This document shows, one piece after another, positions 1-8,853 of a stretch of 64,000 nucleotides of DNA. The translations under genes were made by a program, and so were the position numbers. Source of the DNA: Maribellus sediminis. Lineage in GTDB: Bacteria > Bacteroidota > Bacteroidia > Bacteroidales > Prolixibacteraceae. Every line of letters begins with the position of its first letter. Positions within the stretch are counted from its first letter, which is position 1. The notes under the pieces were generated by a model, which saw nothing but the letters and a program-made list of their open reading frames with translations, ran no database searches and was not told where the DNA came from. Location of the stretch: NCBI RefSeq assembly GCF_011799805.1, contig NZ_WXUB01000005.1:62001-126000 (forward strand), given 5' to 3'.

Positions 1-1215
1 AATACCCATTTCATCTTCAATGAAACTGATGTAATTGTTTAGTTCTTCAGGAAATTCATTCTGATTTTTGATCTTTGTCAGATCAGTTTTCCAACCCGGA
101 AGATCAACATAAACCGGTTTTACGTCGTCGTTCAATTCGAACGGGAATTCCTCAACTACTTCGCCGTCAATTTCGTAACCAACGCAAACTTTAATAATGT
201 CGAAATCGTCAAGCACATCGGCTTTCATCATGATGAGCTCTGTAACTCCATTCAGCATCACCGAATATTTCAGGGCTACCAGGTCGAGCCAGCCACAACG
301 GCGCGGACGTCCGGTAGTTGATCCGAATTCGTGACCGGCATCGCGAAGTTTATCGCCGGTTTCATCGTGTAATTCAGTTGGGAAAGGCCCCATTCCAACA
401 CGGGTACAATAGGCTTTAAAAATGCCAAAAACCTTACCGATGGTCTGCGGCGCAATTCCAAGTCCGGTACAGGCACCTGCACAAATGGTATTTGAGCTGG
501 TAACAAAGGGGTACGAACCAAAATCGATGTCGAGCAAAGTGCCTTGTGCTCCTTCTGCCAAAACCGATTTTCCTTCTTTTAACGCATTGTTGATCAGGTG
601 CTCGCTGTCGACAATGTTGAATGATTTCAGTAGTTCAACGCCCTCGAACCAATCTTTCTCACATTCATTCAGCATTTCGGTGTAATCGAACTTAAAGAAC
701 TCGGTGAGCATTACCTTGTGGTTATTGATACGTTGCGTGTATTTCTCGTCAAAATTGTGCAGCAGGTCGCCAACACGCAAACCGTCGCGGCCAATTTTAT
801 CTTTATAAGTTGGGCCAATTCCTTTTAATGTTGATCCGATTTTTGTTTCACCTTTTTTCTGTTCCGACGCAGCATCGAGTATGCGGTGCGTTGGCAGGAT
901 CATGTGTGCCTTTTTCGAAATGTAAAGATTTTTCGAAATATCAACTCCGATCTTACTCAGCGATTCAATTTCTTTCTTGAAAACCACCGGATCGATCACC
1001 ACGCCGTTTCCGATAACATTAATTTTGTTTTCGCGGAAAATACCCGACGGGATGGTGTGCAGTACGTGTTTAATATCGTTAAATTCCAATGTGTGGCCGG
1101 CGTTGGGTCCTCCCTGAAATCGGGAAATAACATCGTATTTCGGAGTAAAAACGTCAACTATTTTTCCTTTTCCTTCATCTCCCCACTGGAGACCCAATAA
1201 TACATCTACCTTCAT
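1..1215 (-). CDS. purA: Adenylosuccinate synthetase (3' end beyond window)
   Basis: Catalyses GTP-dependent ligation of IMP and aspartate to adenylosuccinate, the first committed step of AMP synthesis, in the cytosol. The visible 405 residues start MKVDVLLGLQWGDEGKGK; the GDEGKGK loop spans residues 12-18 with catalytic Asp13, and the second catalytic residue His41 sits in GGPNAGHT, at the same numbers as in the E. coli enzyme. The frame stays open to base 1, so roughly the last 20 residues of the usual 420-430 are cut off by the window edge. The gene lies 166 bp downstream of the Fur-family gene, with that gene's terminator in between, so it probably has its own promoter. Identification is secure. 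Confidence 0.97.
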   Translation of the reverse strand, partial: MKVDVLLGLQWGDEGKGKIVDVFTPKYDVISRFQGGPNAGHTLEFNDIKHVLHTIPSGIFRENKINVIGNGVVIDPVVFKKEIESLSKIGVDISKNLYISKKAHMILPTHRILDAASEQKKGETKIGSTLKGIGPTYKDKIGRDGLRVGDLLHNFDEKYTQRINNHKVMLTEFFKFDYTEMLNECEKDWFEGVELLKSFNIVDSEHLINNALKEGKSVLAEGAQGTLLDIDFGSYPFVTSSNTICAGACTGLGIAPQTIGKVFGIFKAYCTRVGMGPFPTELHDETGDKLRDAGHEFGSTTGRPRRCGWLDLVALKYSVMLNGVTELIMMKADVLDDFDIIKVCVGYEIDGEVVEEFPFELNDDVKPVYVDLPGWKTDLTKIKNQNEFPEELNNYISFIEDEMGI

Positions 1216-1329
1216 TTGAATTTTGATTTTATTTTACATGCAAAACCGTGAAAATTAATCGCTGCGACAAATTTCCACGGCTTTCAGTTTAAGCAGTTAA
1301 AAGTAGTAATTATTTCAATGCGCAGGCAC

Positions 1330-1355
1330 AAAAAAATCCTCCCAAAAGGAAGGAT
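1330..1355 (-). terminator. Rho-independent terminator after the Fur-family gene
   Basis: On the minus strand an 8-bp stem (ATCCTTCC against GGGAGGAT, one G-U pair) closes a TTTT loop and is followed by seven T. It lies about 27 bp past the stop of the Fur-family gene and separates it from purA. Confidence 0.8.
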
Positions 1356-1381
1356 CTTAGCTTTTATTTAAAACTTTGCTA

Positions 1382-1825
1382 TTATTCCGGTTTTATATTT
1401 TCCCCGTAAATGTAAAGGGTGTGGTGCGAAAGTTTGAAGTTGTTTTTTCGGCACGCATCTTCAATAATCTCCCTGATTCGCGGATCATAAAATTCAACGA
1501 CTTCTCCGTTGGTAATGTCGATGAGGTGATCGTGTTGCAGGGTTGCAAATGCCCGTTCAAACTGGGCAATGTTCTTTCCGAACTGGTGTTTAACCACCAG
1601 CTTGCAATCGAGTAACAGATCGATTGTGTTGTATAGTGTAGCACGACTGACGCGGTAGTTGTTGTTCTTCATCGAAATGTACAACGATTCGATGTCGAAA
1701 TGCCCGTCGCGACAATAAATTTCATCTAGAATAGCAAACCTTTCGGGAGTCTTTCTGTGTCCGTTCTTCTCCAGATATTCGGTAAACATGTTCCTTACCG
1801 TTTCCCGTGTCTTCTGGTTATTCAT
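1382..1825 (-). CDS. Fur-family metal- or peroxide-responsive repressor
   Basis: A 147-residue winged-helix regulator. The N-terminal DNA-binding half contains [14 protein letters not shown] and a recognition-helix region [13 protein letters not shown]; the C-terminal half has the metal-site motif HDHLID and the short beta/helix tail of the family. It lacks the two CxxC pairs that bind structural zinc in E. coli Fur: only isolated cysteines are present. Fur, PerR and Zur subtypes cannot be told apart from this alone. It follows the Rel gene by 67 bp on the same strand and has its own terminator. It is a global-type regulator by family; the target genes are not visible here. Confidence 0.9.
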   Translation of the reverse strand: MNNQKTRETVRNMFTEYLEKNGHRKTPERFAILDEIYCRDGHFDIESLYISMKNNNYRVSRATLYNTIDLLLDCKLVVKHQFGKNIAQFERAFATLQHDHLIDITNGEVVEFYDPRIREIIEDACRKNNFKLSHHTLYIYGENIKPE

Positions 1826-1892
1826 AATTAAACCAATTTTAAATAGGACTCAAAAATAAAATTTTTTTTGATTCTTTTAGAATGGATATAAA

Positions 1893-4121
1893 TTATTCAT
1901 TCAGGTTTTCAACACGAGTTACGTTTTCTATTCCTTTTATCGTTTTTAAACGGGAAATTAATTCGTGTAAGTCGTCGGCATTGTGGATATAAAGAAACAG
2001 GTCGCCACTGAAAATGCCATCGTGGGTGTCGAATTTCACCGAACGCATGTTAATGTTGTGTCCTTTCGAGATCACATTAGTTACTTCGTTTACAATTCCA
2101 AGGCGATCGAAACCGTCGAGACTGAGCCGGGTGAGGTACGATTGGCGTTTGAATTTGGTCCACTCGGCCTGTATAATCTTGTCGCCTTGATTGGTAAGAA
2201 ATTTAGCCACTTCGGGGCAACCGGTTTTGTGAATGGTAACGTGGTCGTCGGTACTCAGGTAGCCTACCACCGGATCGCCCGGGATGGGATTACAGCATCT
2301 GGCCAGCGAAAAACTGATGTTATCCTGGGTTTCTTTAAGCAGAAATGTTTTTTTCTTATCGATTTTCTGCAAAGTTACTTCTTCCTCCTCCTCTTCTACT
2401 TCCTTCTTCTTGCCGCCTCCGCCAAATGTAATGTTCCAGTACTTAACCAGTTTGTTTTCCGACTTTTTGCCAATAATCTCCTTAATGTTTTTTAAATCGA
2501 TAAAGCCCATTCCTACCTCGGAATACAGCTGGTCCTTGTTGTTAAGGTTAAAGTGGGCAGTAATTTTTTTTAGGTTGTTCGAACTGAGCGGAGCATTTAC
2601 CGATTGGAAAGCTTCTTCAATGATTTCTTTCCCTTTCTGAATATGTTTGCTTTTTTCGAGTTTGAAGGCGTTCTTGATTTTTCCGCGGGCTTTTGCCGTT
2701 GATGAGAACTTCAGCCATTCGGGTTTAGGAACCTGGTTTTCGGAAGTAAGAATTTCTACCTGGTCGCCATTTTGTAAAACATGGCTGAGTGGAACCAGTT
2801 TGAGGTTGATTTTTGCCCCGATGCACTTGTTCCCCAGATCGGTATGGATCTCGTACGCCAGATCCAATACTGTTGATCCCTGTGGCAACGAAAGCATGTC
2901 GCCCTTTGGGGTGAATACATTTATTTCGGTGGCGTAAAGGTTCAGTTTAAAATCATCCAAAAATTCAAAGGCATCGGCATCATCGCTTTGCAGGATTTCC
3001 CTGATCTGCTCGATCCACGGATCAAGTTCGTTTTCGAAAGTGCTGATGTCTTTATAGCGGTAATGTGCTGCAAATCCGTGTTCAGCAATGTCATCCATTC
3101 GGTCGGTTCGAATCTGAACCTCAACCCAGTTACCACGCGGGCCCATTACCGTTACGTGCAGCGATTCGTAGCCATTTGCCTTTGGCGTGGTTATCCAGTC
3201 GCGAATACGGTCGGGTTTGGGTTTATAAATGTCGGTAACAATGGAAAGTACATCGAAACACTGCCTCTTTTCCGAGATTTTCGGGTCGGATTTTATAATG
3301 ATGCGAATGGCCAGAATGTCGTAAATTTCATTAAACGACACCGACTTCTTCTGCATTTTATGCCAGATGGAATAGGAGCTTTTTAAGCGGTGATTGACAA
3401 CACAGTCAAAATCCTCGTTTTTTAATTTTTCGACAATGGGCTGAATGAATTCATTAACCAGGTACGTACGTTTTTGTTCCTGGTCGTGCAGCATCAGCTG
3501 AATTTTATTGTATTCCTCCGGATGTTTATGCTTGAAACTGAGTTCCTCCAGTTCGTTTTTAATGGCATGCAATCCCAGACGATGAGCCAGCGGCACATAT
3601 AGAAACAGGGTTTCGCCGGCAATTTTAATTTTCTTTTGCGGTGCCATCGAATCCAGCGTCTGCATGTTGTGAAGCCGGTCGGCAATTTTAATGAGGATCA
3701 CCCGCACATCGTCCGACAGCGTCATCAACATTTTTTTCAGTGTGAGCGCATGTCGTGAATCAAAATCGCCCGAAAGTTTGGTCAGGCCATCAACTATTCG
3801 GGCAACGCGTTCGCCAAACATATTTTCAATGTCGGAAAGCCGGTATTCGGTATCTTCAACTACATCGTGCAACAGGGCAGCAACAATTGAAGTGGCTCCA
3901 AGACCAAGATCAACGGCAACAATCCGCGCCACTGCGATGGGGTGAATAATAAATGGTTCCCCCGACTTGCGCTTAATCCCATCGTGTGCGGCATTCGAAA
4001 AACGAAAAGCTTTTTCGATACGTTCAAGCCGTCCTTCATCAAATTTCACTTCCAGAGTCTTTCTTAAATCCTGGTAGCGATCCTCAATCTGTCGTATTTC
4101 AGCTTTTGTGAAATGTTGCAC
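1893..4121 (-). CDS. relA/spoT: Bifunctional (p)ppGpp synthetase/hydrolase Rel/SpoT
   Basis: Makes and degrades the alarmone (p)ppGpp, driving the stringent response. The 742 residues follow the long-RSH order: HD hydrolase (His60 in FIIHP; H85-D86 and E89-D90 in LLHDVVED), the synthetase domain with GYESLHVTV near residue 315, a TGS domain near 400-460, a Cys-Cys region (RCCNPIPGD), and a C-terminal ACT domain. The hydrolase metal ligands and the synthetase motif are both intact, so both activities are expected. A run of lysine and glutamate near residues 570-590 is a local low-complexity insertion. The gene starts 11 bp after gmhB ends and is probably the last-but-one gene of that operon. 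Confidence 0.96.
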   Translation of the reverse strand: MQHFTKAEIRQIEDRYQDLRKTLEVKFDEGRLERIEKAFRFSNAAHDGIKRKSGEPFIIHPIAVARIVAVDLGLGATSIVAALLHDVVEDTEYRLSDIENMFGERVARIVDGLTKLSGDFDSRHALTLKKMLMTLSDDVRVILIKIADRLHNMQTLDSMAPQKKIKIAGETLFLYVPLAHRLGLHAIKNELEELSFKHKHPEEYNKIQLMLHDQEQKRTYLVNEFIQPIVEKLKNEDFDCVVNHRLKSSYSIWHKMQKKSVSFNEIYDILAIRIIIKSDPKISEKRQCFDVLSIVTDIYKPKPDRIRDWITTPKANGYESLHVTVMGPRGNWVEVQIRTDRMDDIAEHGFAAHYRYKDISTFENELDPWIEQIREILQSDDADAFEFLDDFKLNLYATEINVFTPKGDMLSLPQGSTVLDLAYEIHTDLGNKCIGAKINLKLVPLSHVLQNGDQVEILTSENQVPKPEWLKFSSTAKARGKIKNAFKLEKSKHIQKGKEIIEEAFQSVNAPLSSNNLKKITAHFNLNNKDQLYSEVGMGFIDLKNIKEIIGKKSENKLVKYWNITFGGGGKKKEVEEEEEEVTLQKIDKKKTFLLKETQDNISFSLARCCNPIPGDPVVGYLSTDDHVTIHKTGCPEVAKFLTNQGDKIIQAEWTKFKRQSYLTRLSLDGFDRLGIVNEVTNVISKGHNINMRSVKFDTHDGIFSGDLFLYIHNADDLHELISRLKTIKGIENVTRVENLNE

Positions 4122-4132
4122 TTTTGCCTGTA

Positions 4133-4633
4133 TTAGTTATTCCCTGTTCTGTAAGCCCCTTTTTCTAAGAGGTTTTGAATATATAAATTCTTTCCAATTC
4201 CAGCCTTTTCACCGGCCACAATATCACGTTTTTTATCGCCGATCATTACCGAATTTTTAGCATCGATGGCATATTCATTTATTGCCTCAACAATCAAGCC
4301 CGGTTTTGGTTTTCGGCATTCGCATTCGCCTGTAAGCTCGGGCAGGTGAGGGCAATGGTAAACTTTCTCGATAGGAATCCCCTTTTTACGGAATTCATCC
4401 TTCATCCATTCGGTAAGTTGAAGGTAATCGTTTTCGGTATATAAACCACGTGCGATACCCGATTGATTGGTAATGATAAAAATTAAATAGCCTTGTGAGA
4501 CATATTCCAGGACCAGCTCAAAAATTCCGGGTTGAAATTCAAAATCCTCGATCCTGAAAACATAGCCTTTATCGATGTTAATGGTGCCATCCCGATCGAG
4601 AAAAAGGGCTTTTTGTTGGTGTTTAGTTTTCAT
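4133..4633 (-). CDS. gmhB: D-glycero-D-manno-heptose 1,7-bisphosphate 7-phosphatase (HAD)
   Basis: Removes the 7-phosphate from heptose bisphosphate on the way to ADP-heptose for lipopolysaccharide core. The HAD nucleophile motif FLDRDGTIN opens the protein, ITNQSGIARG is the second motif, and a zinc-binding loop CPHLPEL followed by CEC is typical of GmhB. Motif IGDKKRDIVAG provides the acidic C-terminal pair. I chose the Met at 4633 (MKTKHQQ) over an upstream Met at 4657, because it places the DRDGT motif at the usual distance and gives a short 11-bp overlap with gmhA. It sits directly after gmhA, which supports the pathway. Confidence 0.92.
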   Translation of the reverse strand: MKTKHQQKALFLDRDGTINIDKGYVFRIEDFEFQPGIFELVLEYVSQGYLIFIITNQSGIARGLYTENDYLQLTEWMKDEFRKKGIPIEKVYHCPHLPELTGECECRKPKPGLIVEAINEYAIDAKNSVMIGDKKRDIVAGEKAGIGKNLYIQNLLEKGAYRTGNN

Positions 4634-5204
4634 TGCCGAAAAGCGCTTGCTCAACATTTCCGCACAAAATATGGCCGATCAGCAAATGAATTTCCTGAAT
4701 ACGCGGAACATTTGTTGAAGGTACTTTGAAACAATAATCACTGAGTCCGGCCAGTTCTCCACCACTTTGGCCGGTTAAAGCAACCGTGACAAAGCCCATT
4801 TTACGGGCCATTTTAAAAGCTTCAACAATGTTGGCCGATGTGCCCGAGGTGGAAAGTCCGATCAAAACATCGCCATTTTGTCCGAAGCCTTCGATGTATC
4901 GCGAATAGATCCTTGAAAAATCGTAGTCGTTGGCTACAGCTGTTACAAACGACGAATTTACATGACAGGCTTCTGCCGGAATAGGTTTTCGTTCGAGATT
5001 AAATTTACCCGACAATTCTGCCGCCAGGTGTTGCGCTTCAGCAGAACTGCCTCCGTTACCGCAAAAAATGGTTTTCTTTCCGTTTTGATACGCTTCAATA
5101 ATTTTTTCTGAAACCTCTTCAATAAGTTGTGCGAAAGTGCTGTCGTTCAAAATCTCAGCACTCAGATCGGCTAATTCTTTAATCTGCTCGAAGCTTGTTG
5201 GCAT
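4623..5204 (-). CDS. gmhA: Sedoheptulose-7-phosphate isomerase
   Basis: Converts sedoheptulose 7-phosphate to D-glycero-D-manno-heptose 7-phosphate, the first step of heptose synthesis for the outer-membrane lipid. The 193-residue protein is a single SIS domain: FCGNGGSSAEAQHLAAE near residue 48, LSTSGTSANIVEA as the phosphate-binding serine loop, and the C-terminal helix HLLIGHIL carrying the conserved histidine. Its length matches the family. It overlaps the NUDIX gene upstream by 26 bp and gmhB downstream by 11 bp, so translation is probably coupled. Confidence 0.94.
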   Translation of the reverse strand: MPTSFEQIKELADLSAEILNDSTFAQLIEEVSEKIIEAYQNGKKTIFCGNGGSSAEAQHLAAELSGKFNLERKPIPAEACHVNSSFVTAVANDYDFSRIYSRYIEGFGQNGDVLIGLSTSGTSANIVEAFKMARKMGFVTVALTGQSGGELAGLSDYCFKVPSTNVPRIQEIHLLIGHILCGNVEQALFGNEN

Positions 5205-5658
5205 TTATTGTCTGTTTTAATTTCCCGACAACAAATTTATCAATCGGGAAAGTAATATCGGCTTCTTTTAGTGTATTTATTTTTACCCAACGGAAACTTT
5301 GTGTTTGTGATCCTCCTGTTTCGAAATCGAAAGCTTTATCAGAAATGGTGAATTTCAGCGGTTGTTTCAGGTCCACCAGATAGTAAACACTAATGAGTTG
5401 TGTGTTCTCGAAAAATAAGGCCGGCTGATGAAAATCGGTGGTGTAAAAATGCCGGATGTTTTCAATTTCCTGCCCACTGCATTCTTCGCGGAATTCCCGG
5501 ATCAGTGCGTCGGTGATGCCTTCACCAAATTCTACGCCTCCGCCGGGGAACTTGGTCATTTTCATGTTCAGTTCAAATTCATCCGAAAGCAGGATTTCTT
5601 CTTTTTCATTAATTACAAGGCCATAAACCCGCAGCAGAAATCTTCCTTTTTTATCCAT
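5179..5658 (-). CDS. NUDIX hydrolase
   Basis: A 159-residue NUDIX-fold pyrophosphohydrolase. The Nudix box is clear: GGGVEFGEGITDALIREF followed by REECSG, with the conserved Glu pair that binds magnesium. The substrate cannot be named. It lies between miaA (8-bp overlap) and gmhA (26-bp overlap), so it could serve nucleotide-sugar or nucleotide-pool clean-up in the heptose operon. That role is inference from position only. Confidence 0.9.
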   Translation of the reverse strand: MDKKGRFLLRVYGLVINEKEEILLSDEFELNMKMTKFPGGGVEFGEGITDALIREFREECSGQEIENIRHFYTTDFHQPALFFENTQLISVYYLVDLKQPLKFTISDKAFDFETGGSQTQSFRWVKINTLKEADITFPIDKFVVGKLKQTINANKLRAD

Positions 5659-6562
5659 TTGTTTTAATCTGTTGGGTTATATGCTCAATTATTCTGGCTG
5701 TTTCATCCGGTGTAAACCAGGTCATTTCTTCATCGCGCCTGAACCAGGTGAGTTGTTTCCGGGCATAACGGCGCGAGTTTCTTTTTATCAGTTCAATGGC
5801 TTTTTCTTCGCTGATTTCGCCGTCGAACCAGGCAAATAATTCGCGATAGCCGACAGTGTTGAGCGCAGTCAGGTGTTTCTGCGGATACACTTTGCGGGCT
5901 TCATCAATCAGTCCGCTTTCTACCATCAGGTCAACACGCCGGTTAATACGGTCGTGAAGTAGTTCCCGGTCGGTATTCAACCCTATTTTAATGATTCTGA
6001 AAGGCCTTTCCTTTTTCGGATTGGTGCGAAACGATGAATACGGTTTTCCGGTCATCAGGCTGATTTCCAAAGCATGAATTATTCGCGCCGGATTTTTCAG
6101 ATCGACGGTTTCATAATAAGCGGGATCCAGTTTTTTTAGCTGAAGTCGCAAACTTTCAAGCCCTTCATCTTCGAGTTGTTTCTTCAAGTCAGCGCGAATT
6201 TCGGGATCGGCGTCGGGCATGCTATCGATGCCATTGCACACTGCATCGATATAAAGCATGGAACCACCCACCATAAACAAAATATCGTGTTGCTGAAAAA
6301 GTTTGTCCAGCACACTTAGCGCTTCTGTTTCATAGCGGCTGGCATTATAATTCTCGTTGATGGAGTGGGTTTGTATAAAATGATGCGGGACTGCCTGTAG
6401 TTCCTCCTCCGAAGGTACTGCTGTGCCAATATGCAATTCTTTGAATAGCTGCCGCGAATCGCACGAAACAATTTCAGAATGAAAAGAACGTGCAAGTTCA
6501 ATACTTACAGCCGTCTTTCCAATACCGGTTGGTCCGGTGAGCACCACAAGCGTTTTTGGCAT
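5651..6562 (-). CDS. miaA: tRNA dimethylallyltransferase
   Basis: Transfers the dimethylallyl group to N6 of A37 in tRNAs reading UNN codons. The 303-residue protein has the P-loop GPTGIGKT at residues 10-17, the DSRQ loop that binds the target base (SCDSRQLF), the VGGSMLYIDAV segment, and the C-terminal RYARKQLTWFR catalytic motif. It is the first gene of an overlapping operon miaA-NUDIX-gmhA-gmhB-rel on the minus strand. Its promoter must lie in the about 30 bp before the terminator at 6591-6626, or transcription comes from further upstream. Confidence 0.96.
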   Translation of the reverse strand: MPKTLVVLTGPTGIGKTAVSIELARSFHSEIVSCDSRQLFKELHIGTAVPSEEELQAVPHHFIQTHSINENYNASRYETEALSVLDKLFQQHDILFMVGGSMLYIDAVCNGIDSMPDADPEIRADLKKQLEDEGLESLRLQLKKLDPAYYETVDLKNPARIIHALEISLMTGKPYSSFRTNPKKERPFRIIKIGLNTDRELLHDRINRRVDLMVESGLIDEARKVYPQKHLTALNTVGYRELFAWFDGEISEEKAIELIKRNSRRYARKQLTWFRRDEEMTWFTPDETARIIEHITQQIKTNG

Positions 6563-6590
6563 AAATCAGTGTTTGCCACAAAATAATGAC

Positions 6591-6626
6591 AAAAAAAAGA
6601 CTGTTCAAAATGAATTGAACAGTCTT
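6591..6626 (-). terminator. Rho-independent terminator after the pRiA4b-like gene
   Basis: A perfect 11-bp stem (AAGACTGTTCA against TGAACAGTCTT, 8-nt loop) is followed on the minus strand by eight T. It ends the transcript of the gene at 6667-7188 and isolates it from miaA. Confidence 0.9.
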
Positions 6627-6666
6627 GGAATTTCTTAAGATTAATAACCATGTGTCGTTACGATGA

Positions 6667-7188
6667 TCAGAAATCGTCCATTTCGCCGAAAATTTCTGTG
6701 TAATCATCAAGCTCGCCGAAATCCATATAGACCTCTTCCTGTAATTCCAGCTGCTCCAGTGGGGTAACGTTTTCGCCAAGCACTTGCACAGGTGCTTCAC
6801 CTTGTTTGAGTGCGACTAATGGTTCATTAAGATTTTTTTCCATAATAATTCCAGTTAGTTCTATTAAAAAAGATCTGTCGTTCTCAAAATCGAAGGTATA
6901 AAGTAGCTGTTGTCCCTCGTCGTGCAGTAAGTCACCAATCCTTGTTTTCTGCATAATAAAAAAGGCAGCCCCGTTTATACCCAAATCAAGCATAGATATT
7001 TCAACCAGCTTTTTCCATCGTTTATCCGATACAAAAAAAGAGGCTAGCTGATGCGACTCAAAACCAACACTTTTCTGAATAATGGTGTGGAAATCGAAAA
7101 ATGAGTGTTTGTCATCGAGAGCCACTTCCAGACGGAAGTTTTGGGATTCTTGTGAAACAATCTGAAATTTAAAAATCATAATTTTCAC
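6667..7188 (-). CDS. Plasmid pRiA4b ORF-3-like family protein
   Basis: A 173-residue protein with the start MKIMIFKFQIVSQ and the central FEVxLDD/FFDFHTIIQ layout of the pRiA4b ORF-3-like family, followed by a strongly acidic C-terminus rich in Glu and Asp (DFGELDDYTEIFGEMDDF). The biochemical function of the family is unknown; this form is common as a chromosomal single gene in Bacteroidota. It is flanked by a strong terminator downstream and 306 bp of non-coding DNA upstream, so it is probably monocistronic. I recognise the family with moderate confidence and assign no activity. Confidence 0.75.
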   Translation of the reverse strand: MKIMIFKFQIVSQESQNFRLEVALDDKHSFFDFHTIIQKSVGFESHQLASFFVSDKRWKKLVEISMLDLGINGAAFFIMQKTRIGDLLHDEGQQLLYTFDFENDRSFLIELTGIIMEKNLNEPLVALKQGEAPVQVLGENVTPLEQLELQEEVYMDFGELDDYTEIFGEMDDF

Positions 7189-7494
7189 TTTGAATGACTC
7201 TCAAATTTTACAGGAATTTTTACAAATTCCAAGAAACATTTTGTTCGGATGTTCGAAAAAATCTATCAAGATATGTTTTTCGAGAAGCTTAATTGATGAG
7301 TGAAAATTTTGTGAATAGCTTGCTATCAAACCGTTTTAAACGCAAATTTTGAGTCTGTTTTTTTAGTGATATTTGTCAGAAATCGGGGCAAATTAAAAAA
7401 TGTTAAAAAAGATTAACTTAATATTTTTATCGAACAATCGCACAATATGTTCAGATGGTGGCTTCTTGAAATTAGTCCAAACAGTGACAAAATG
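7189..7494. other. AT-rich non-coding region
   Basis: This 306-bp gap separates the start of the pRiA4b-like gene from the end of mnmD. It is rich in A and T and must contain the promoter of the pRiA4b-like gene. A short plus-strand frame starting near 7400 runs into mnmD and has no support. I see no RNA gene or repeat. Confidence 0.5.
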
Positions 7495-8163
7495 CTACGA
7501 AAGTTTTGTTCCGCGTAACATTTGTCTTTTTCCTGGTGGTCCTGGCAAACGTTCCATCACGAATCCTGTTGTAGCTAATTGCCTGCGGATTACGCCTTTG
7601 GCGCTGTAAGTGACAAATATTGCACCTTCGTTGCAGGCGTTGTATATTCGTTCGAAAATTTCAGGTTCCCAGAGTTGAGGTTGTTTGTCGGGAGCAAAGG
7701 CATCGAAATAAATCACATCAAAATGTTCGTAGTTATCGAAGGAAAGTAACTTTAGGTCAGCCTGAATTTTATGCAGTGTGAAGTAGTCTGAAATTTTTGT
7801 GGTTTCATTCCATGCAGCATCATGTAGTTTTTTGAAAAGGACATCCGCTTTCTCCGATATCTGTTTGCCATAATTCAGATTTTGTATCTCTGAAACTTCG
7901 ATCGGGTATTTTTCGATGCTAATAAATTTAGTCGGGCGTTTTTGTTCTTCAGCTTTCAAAGCAGTGAGTAAAGCATTCAGTCCGGTGCCGAAACCTACTT
8001 CGAACACTACTACAGATTCTGATGAATGATGCAAATAACCCTGTTTGAGAAACACATATTCCGACTCGGTTCGTGCTCCATTCACCGAATGATACTGCTC
8101 GTTCATATCGGGAATGAACAGTGTTTTCGAGCCATCTGCCGTTTCTATTACCTGTCGTTTCAT
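7495..8163 (-). CDS. mnmD: tRNA 5-methylaminomethyl-2-thiouridine methyltransferase MnmD-like
   Basis: An SAM-dependent methyltransferase expected to carry out the last methylation of mnm5s2U34 in tRNA. The 222 residues contain the SAM-binding motif VFEVGFGTGLNALL near residue 55 and the MnmC/MnmD signature DVIYFDAFAPDKQPQLW near residue 150, ending in a RQMLRGTKLS tail. It is the stand-alone methyltransferase half; no fused FAD oxidase domain is present, as in other Bacteroidota and Firmicutes. It is divergent from yciO, with 70 bp between the starts. Confidence 0.9.
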   Translation of the reverse strand: MKRQVIETADGSKTLFIPDMNEQYHSVNGARTESEYVFLKQGYLHHSSESVVVFEVGFGTGLNALLTALKAEEQKRPTKFISIEKYPIEVSEIQNLNYGKQISEKADVLFKKLHDAAWNETTKISDYFTLHKIQADLKLLSFDNYEHFDVIYFDAFAPDKQPQLWEPEIFERIYNACNEGAIFVTYSAKGVIRRQLATTGFVMERLPGPPGKRQMLRGTKLS

Positions 8164-8184
8164 GGGTATATGTTCTGTAAAAGG

Positions 8185-8214
8185 TTTGAATTCAGACTTA
8201 AAAAAGTAATTTTG
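8185..8214 (+). promoter_or_regulatory. Bacteroidota-type promoter for yciO
   Basis: TTTG at 8185-8188, an 18-nt spacer, and TAATTTTG at 8207-8214 match the Bacteroidota housekeeping consensus TTTG/TAnnTTTG. The expected start is near 8220, giving a 5' leader of about 14 nt before the ATG at 8234. Confidence 0.7.
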
Positions 8215-8233
8215 GGGGCAAAATTAGAAAATA

Positions 8234-8848
8234 ATGCTGGTAAGGTTGTATAATGAGAATCCTAATCCCCGGGAAGTCAGAAAAATTGTAGATGTGCTTC
8301 GGGACGGTGGAGTGATCATTTATCCAACCGACACAGTTTATGGTTTGGGTTGCGACATAACGAATCAGAAAGCAGTGGAAAAGATCGCCCGCTTAAAAGG
8401 TATTCAAATCGAGAAGAACAACTTTTCGTTCATTTGCAGCGATTTTAGTCATCTTTCGCTTTACACCAAACCCATTTCAAACAGCCTGTTTAAACTGATT
8501 AGGAAAAATCTTCCGGGGCCATTTACATTTATCCTGGATGCCAATAACAATGTTCCAAAATATTTTAAAGGCAAAAAGAAAACAGTCGGGATCCGTATTC
8601 CTGATAATAATATTATTCGTGAGATAGTATCAGAGCTGGGAAATCCCATCCTTTCTTCATCGGTACACGACGATGATGAGGTGCTGGAATACACAGCCGA
8701 CCCGGAACTGATTCACGAAAAGTACCAGGATTTTGCGGATATTGTTATTGATGGTGGGTATGGCGAACTTATTCCATCAACAATCGTTGATTGCTCCGGT
8801 GATCAGATCACCATTGTTCGCGAGGGCAAAGGTATTTTGACGTATTAA
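8234..8848 (+). CDS. YciO/Sua5/YrdC-family protein
   Basis: A 204-residue YrdC-fold protein related to threonylcarbamoyl-AMP synthase. Motifs include GGVIIYPTDTVYGLGCDI near residue 27, KNLPGPFTFIL near 87, and the loop KKKTVGIRIPDN. It lacks the C-terminal Sua5 domain. The family contains true TsaC enzymes for t6A37 tRNA modification and YciO proteins of less certain role; the form KGIQIEKNNFSFIC resembles YciO more than TsaC. It converges on trkH, with only 5 bp between the stop codons. Confidence 0.85.
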   Translation: MLVRLYNENPNPREVRKIVDVLRDGGVIIYPTDTVYGLGCDITNQKAVEKIARLKGIQIEKNNFSFICSDFSHLSLYTKPISNSLFKLIRKNLPGPFTFILDANNNVPKYFKGKKKTVGIRIPDNNIIREIVSELGNPILSSSVHDDDEVLEYTADPELIHEKYQDFADIVIDGGYGELIPSTIVDCSGDQITIVREGKGILTY

Positions 8849-8853
8849 AAAAT

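Noticed and set aside
3100-3125. TTCGAATC T-loop-like sequence
   Set aside because: It lies inside the Rel coding sequence and no tRNA cloverleaf can be drawn around it.
7400-7609. 69-codon plus-strand frame before and within mnmD
   Set aside because: Overlaps the well-supported mnmD on the other strand and shows no family features.
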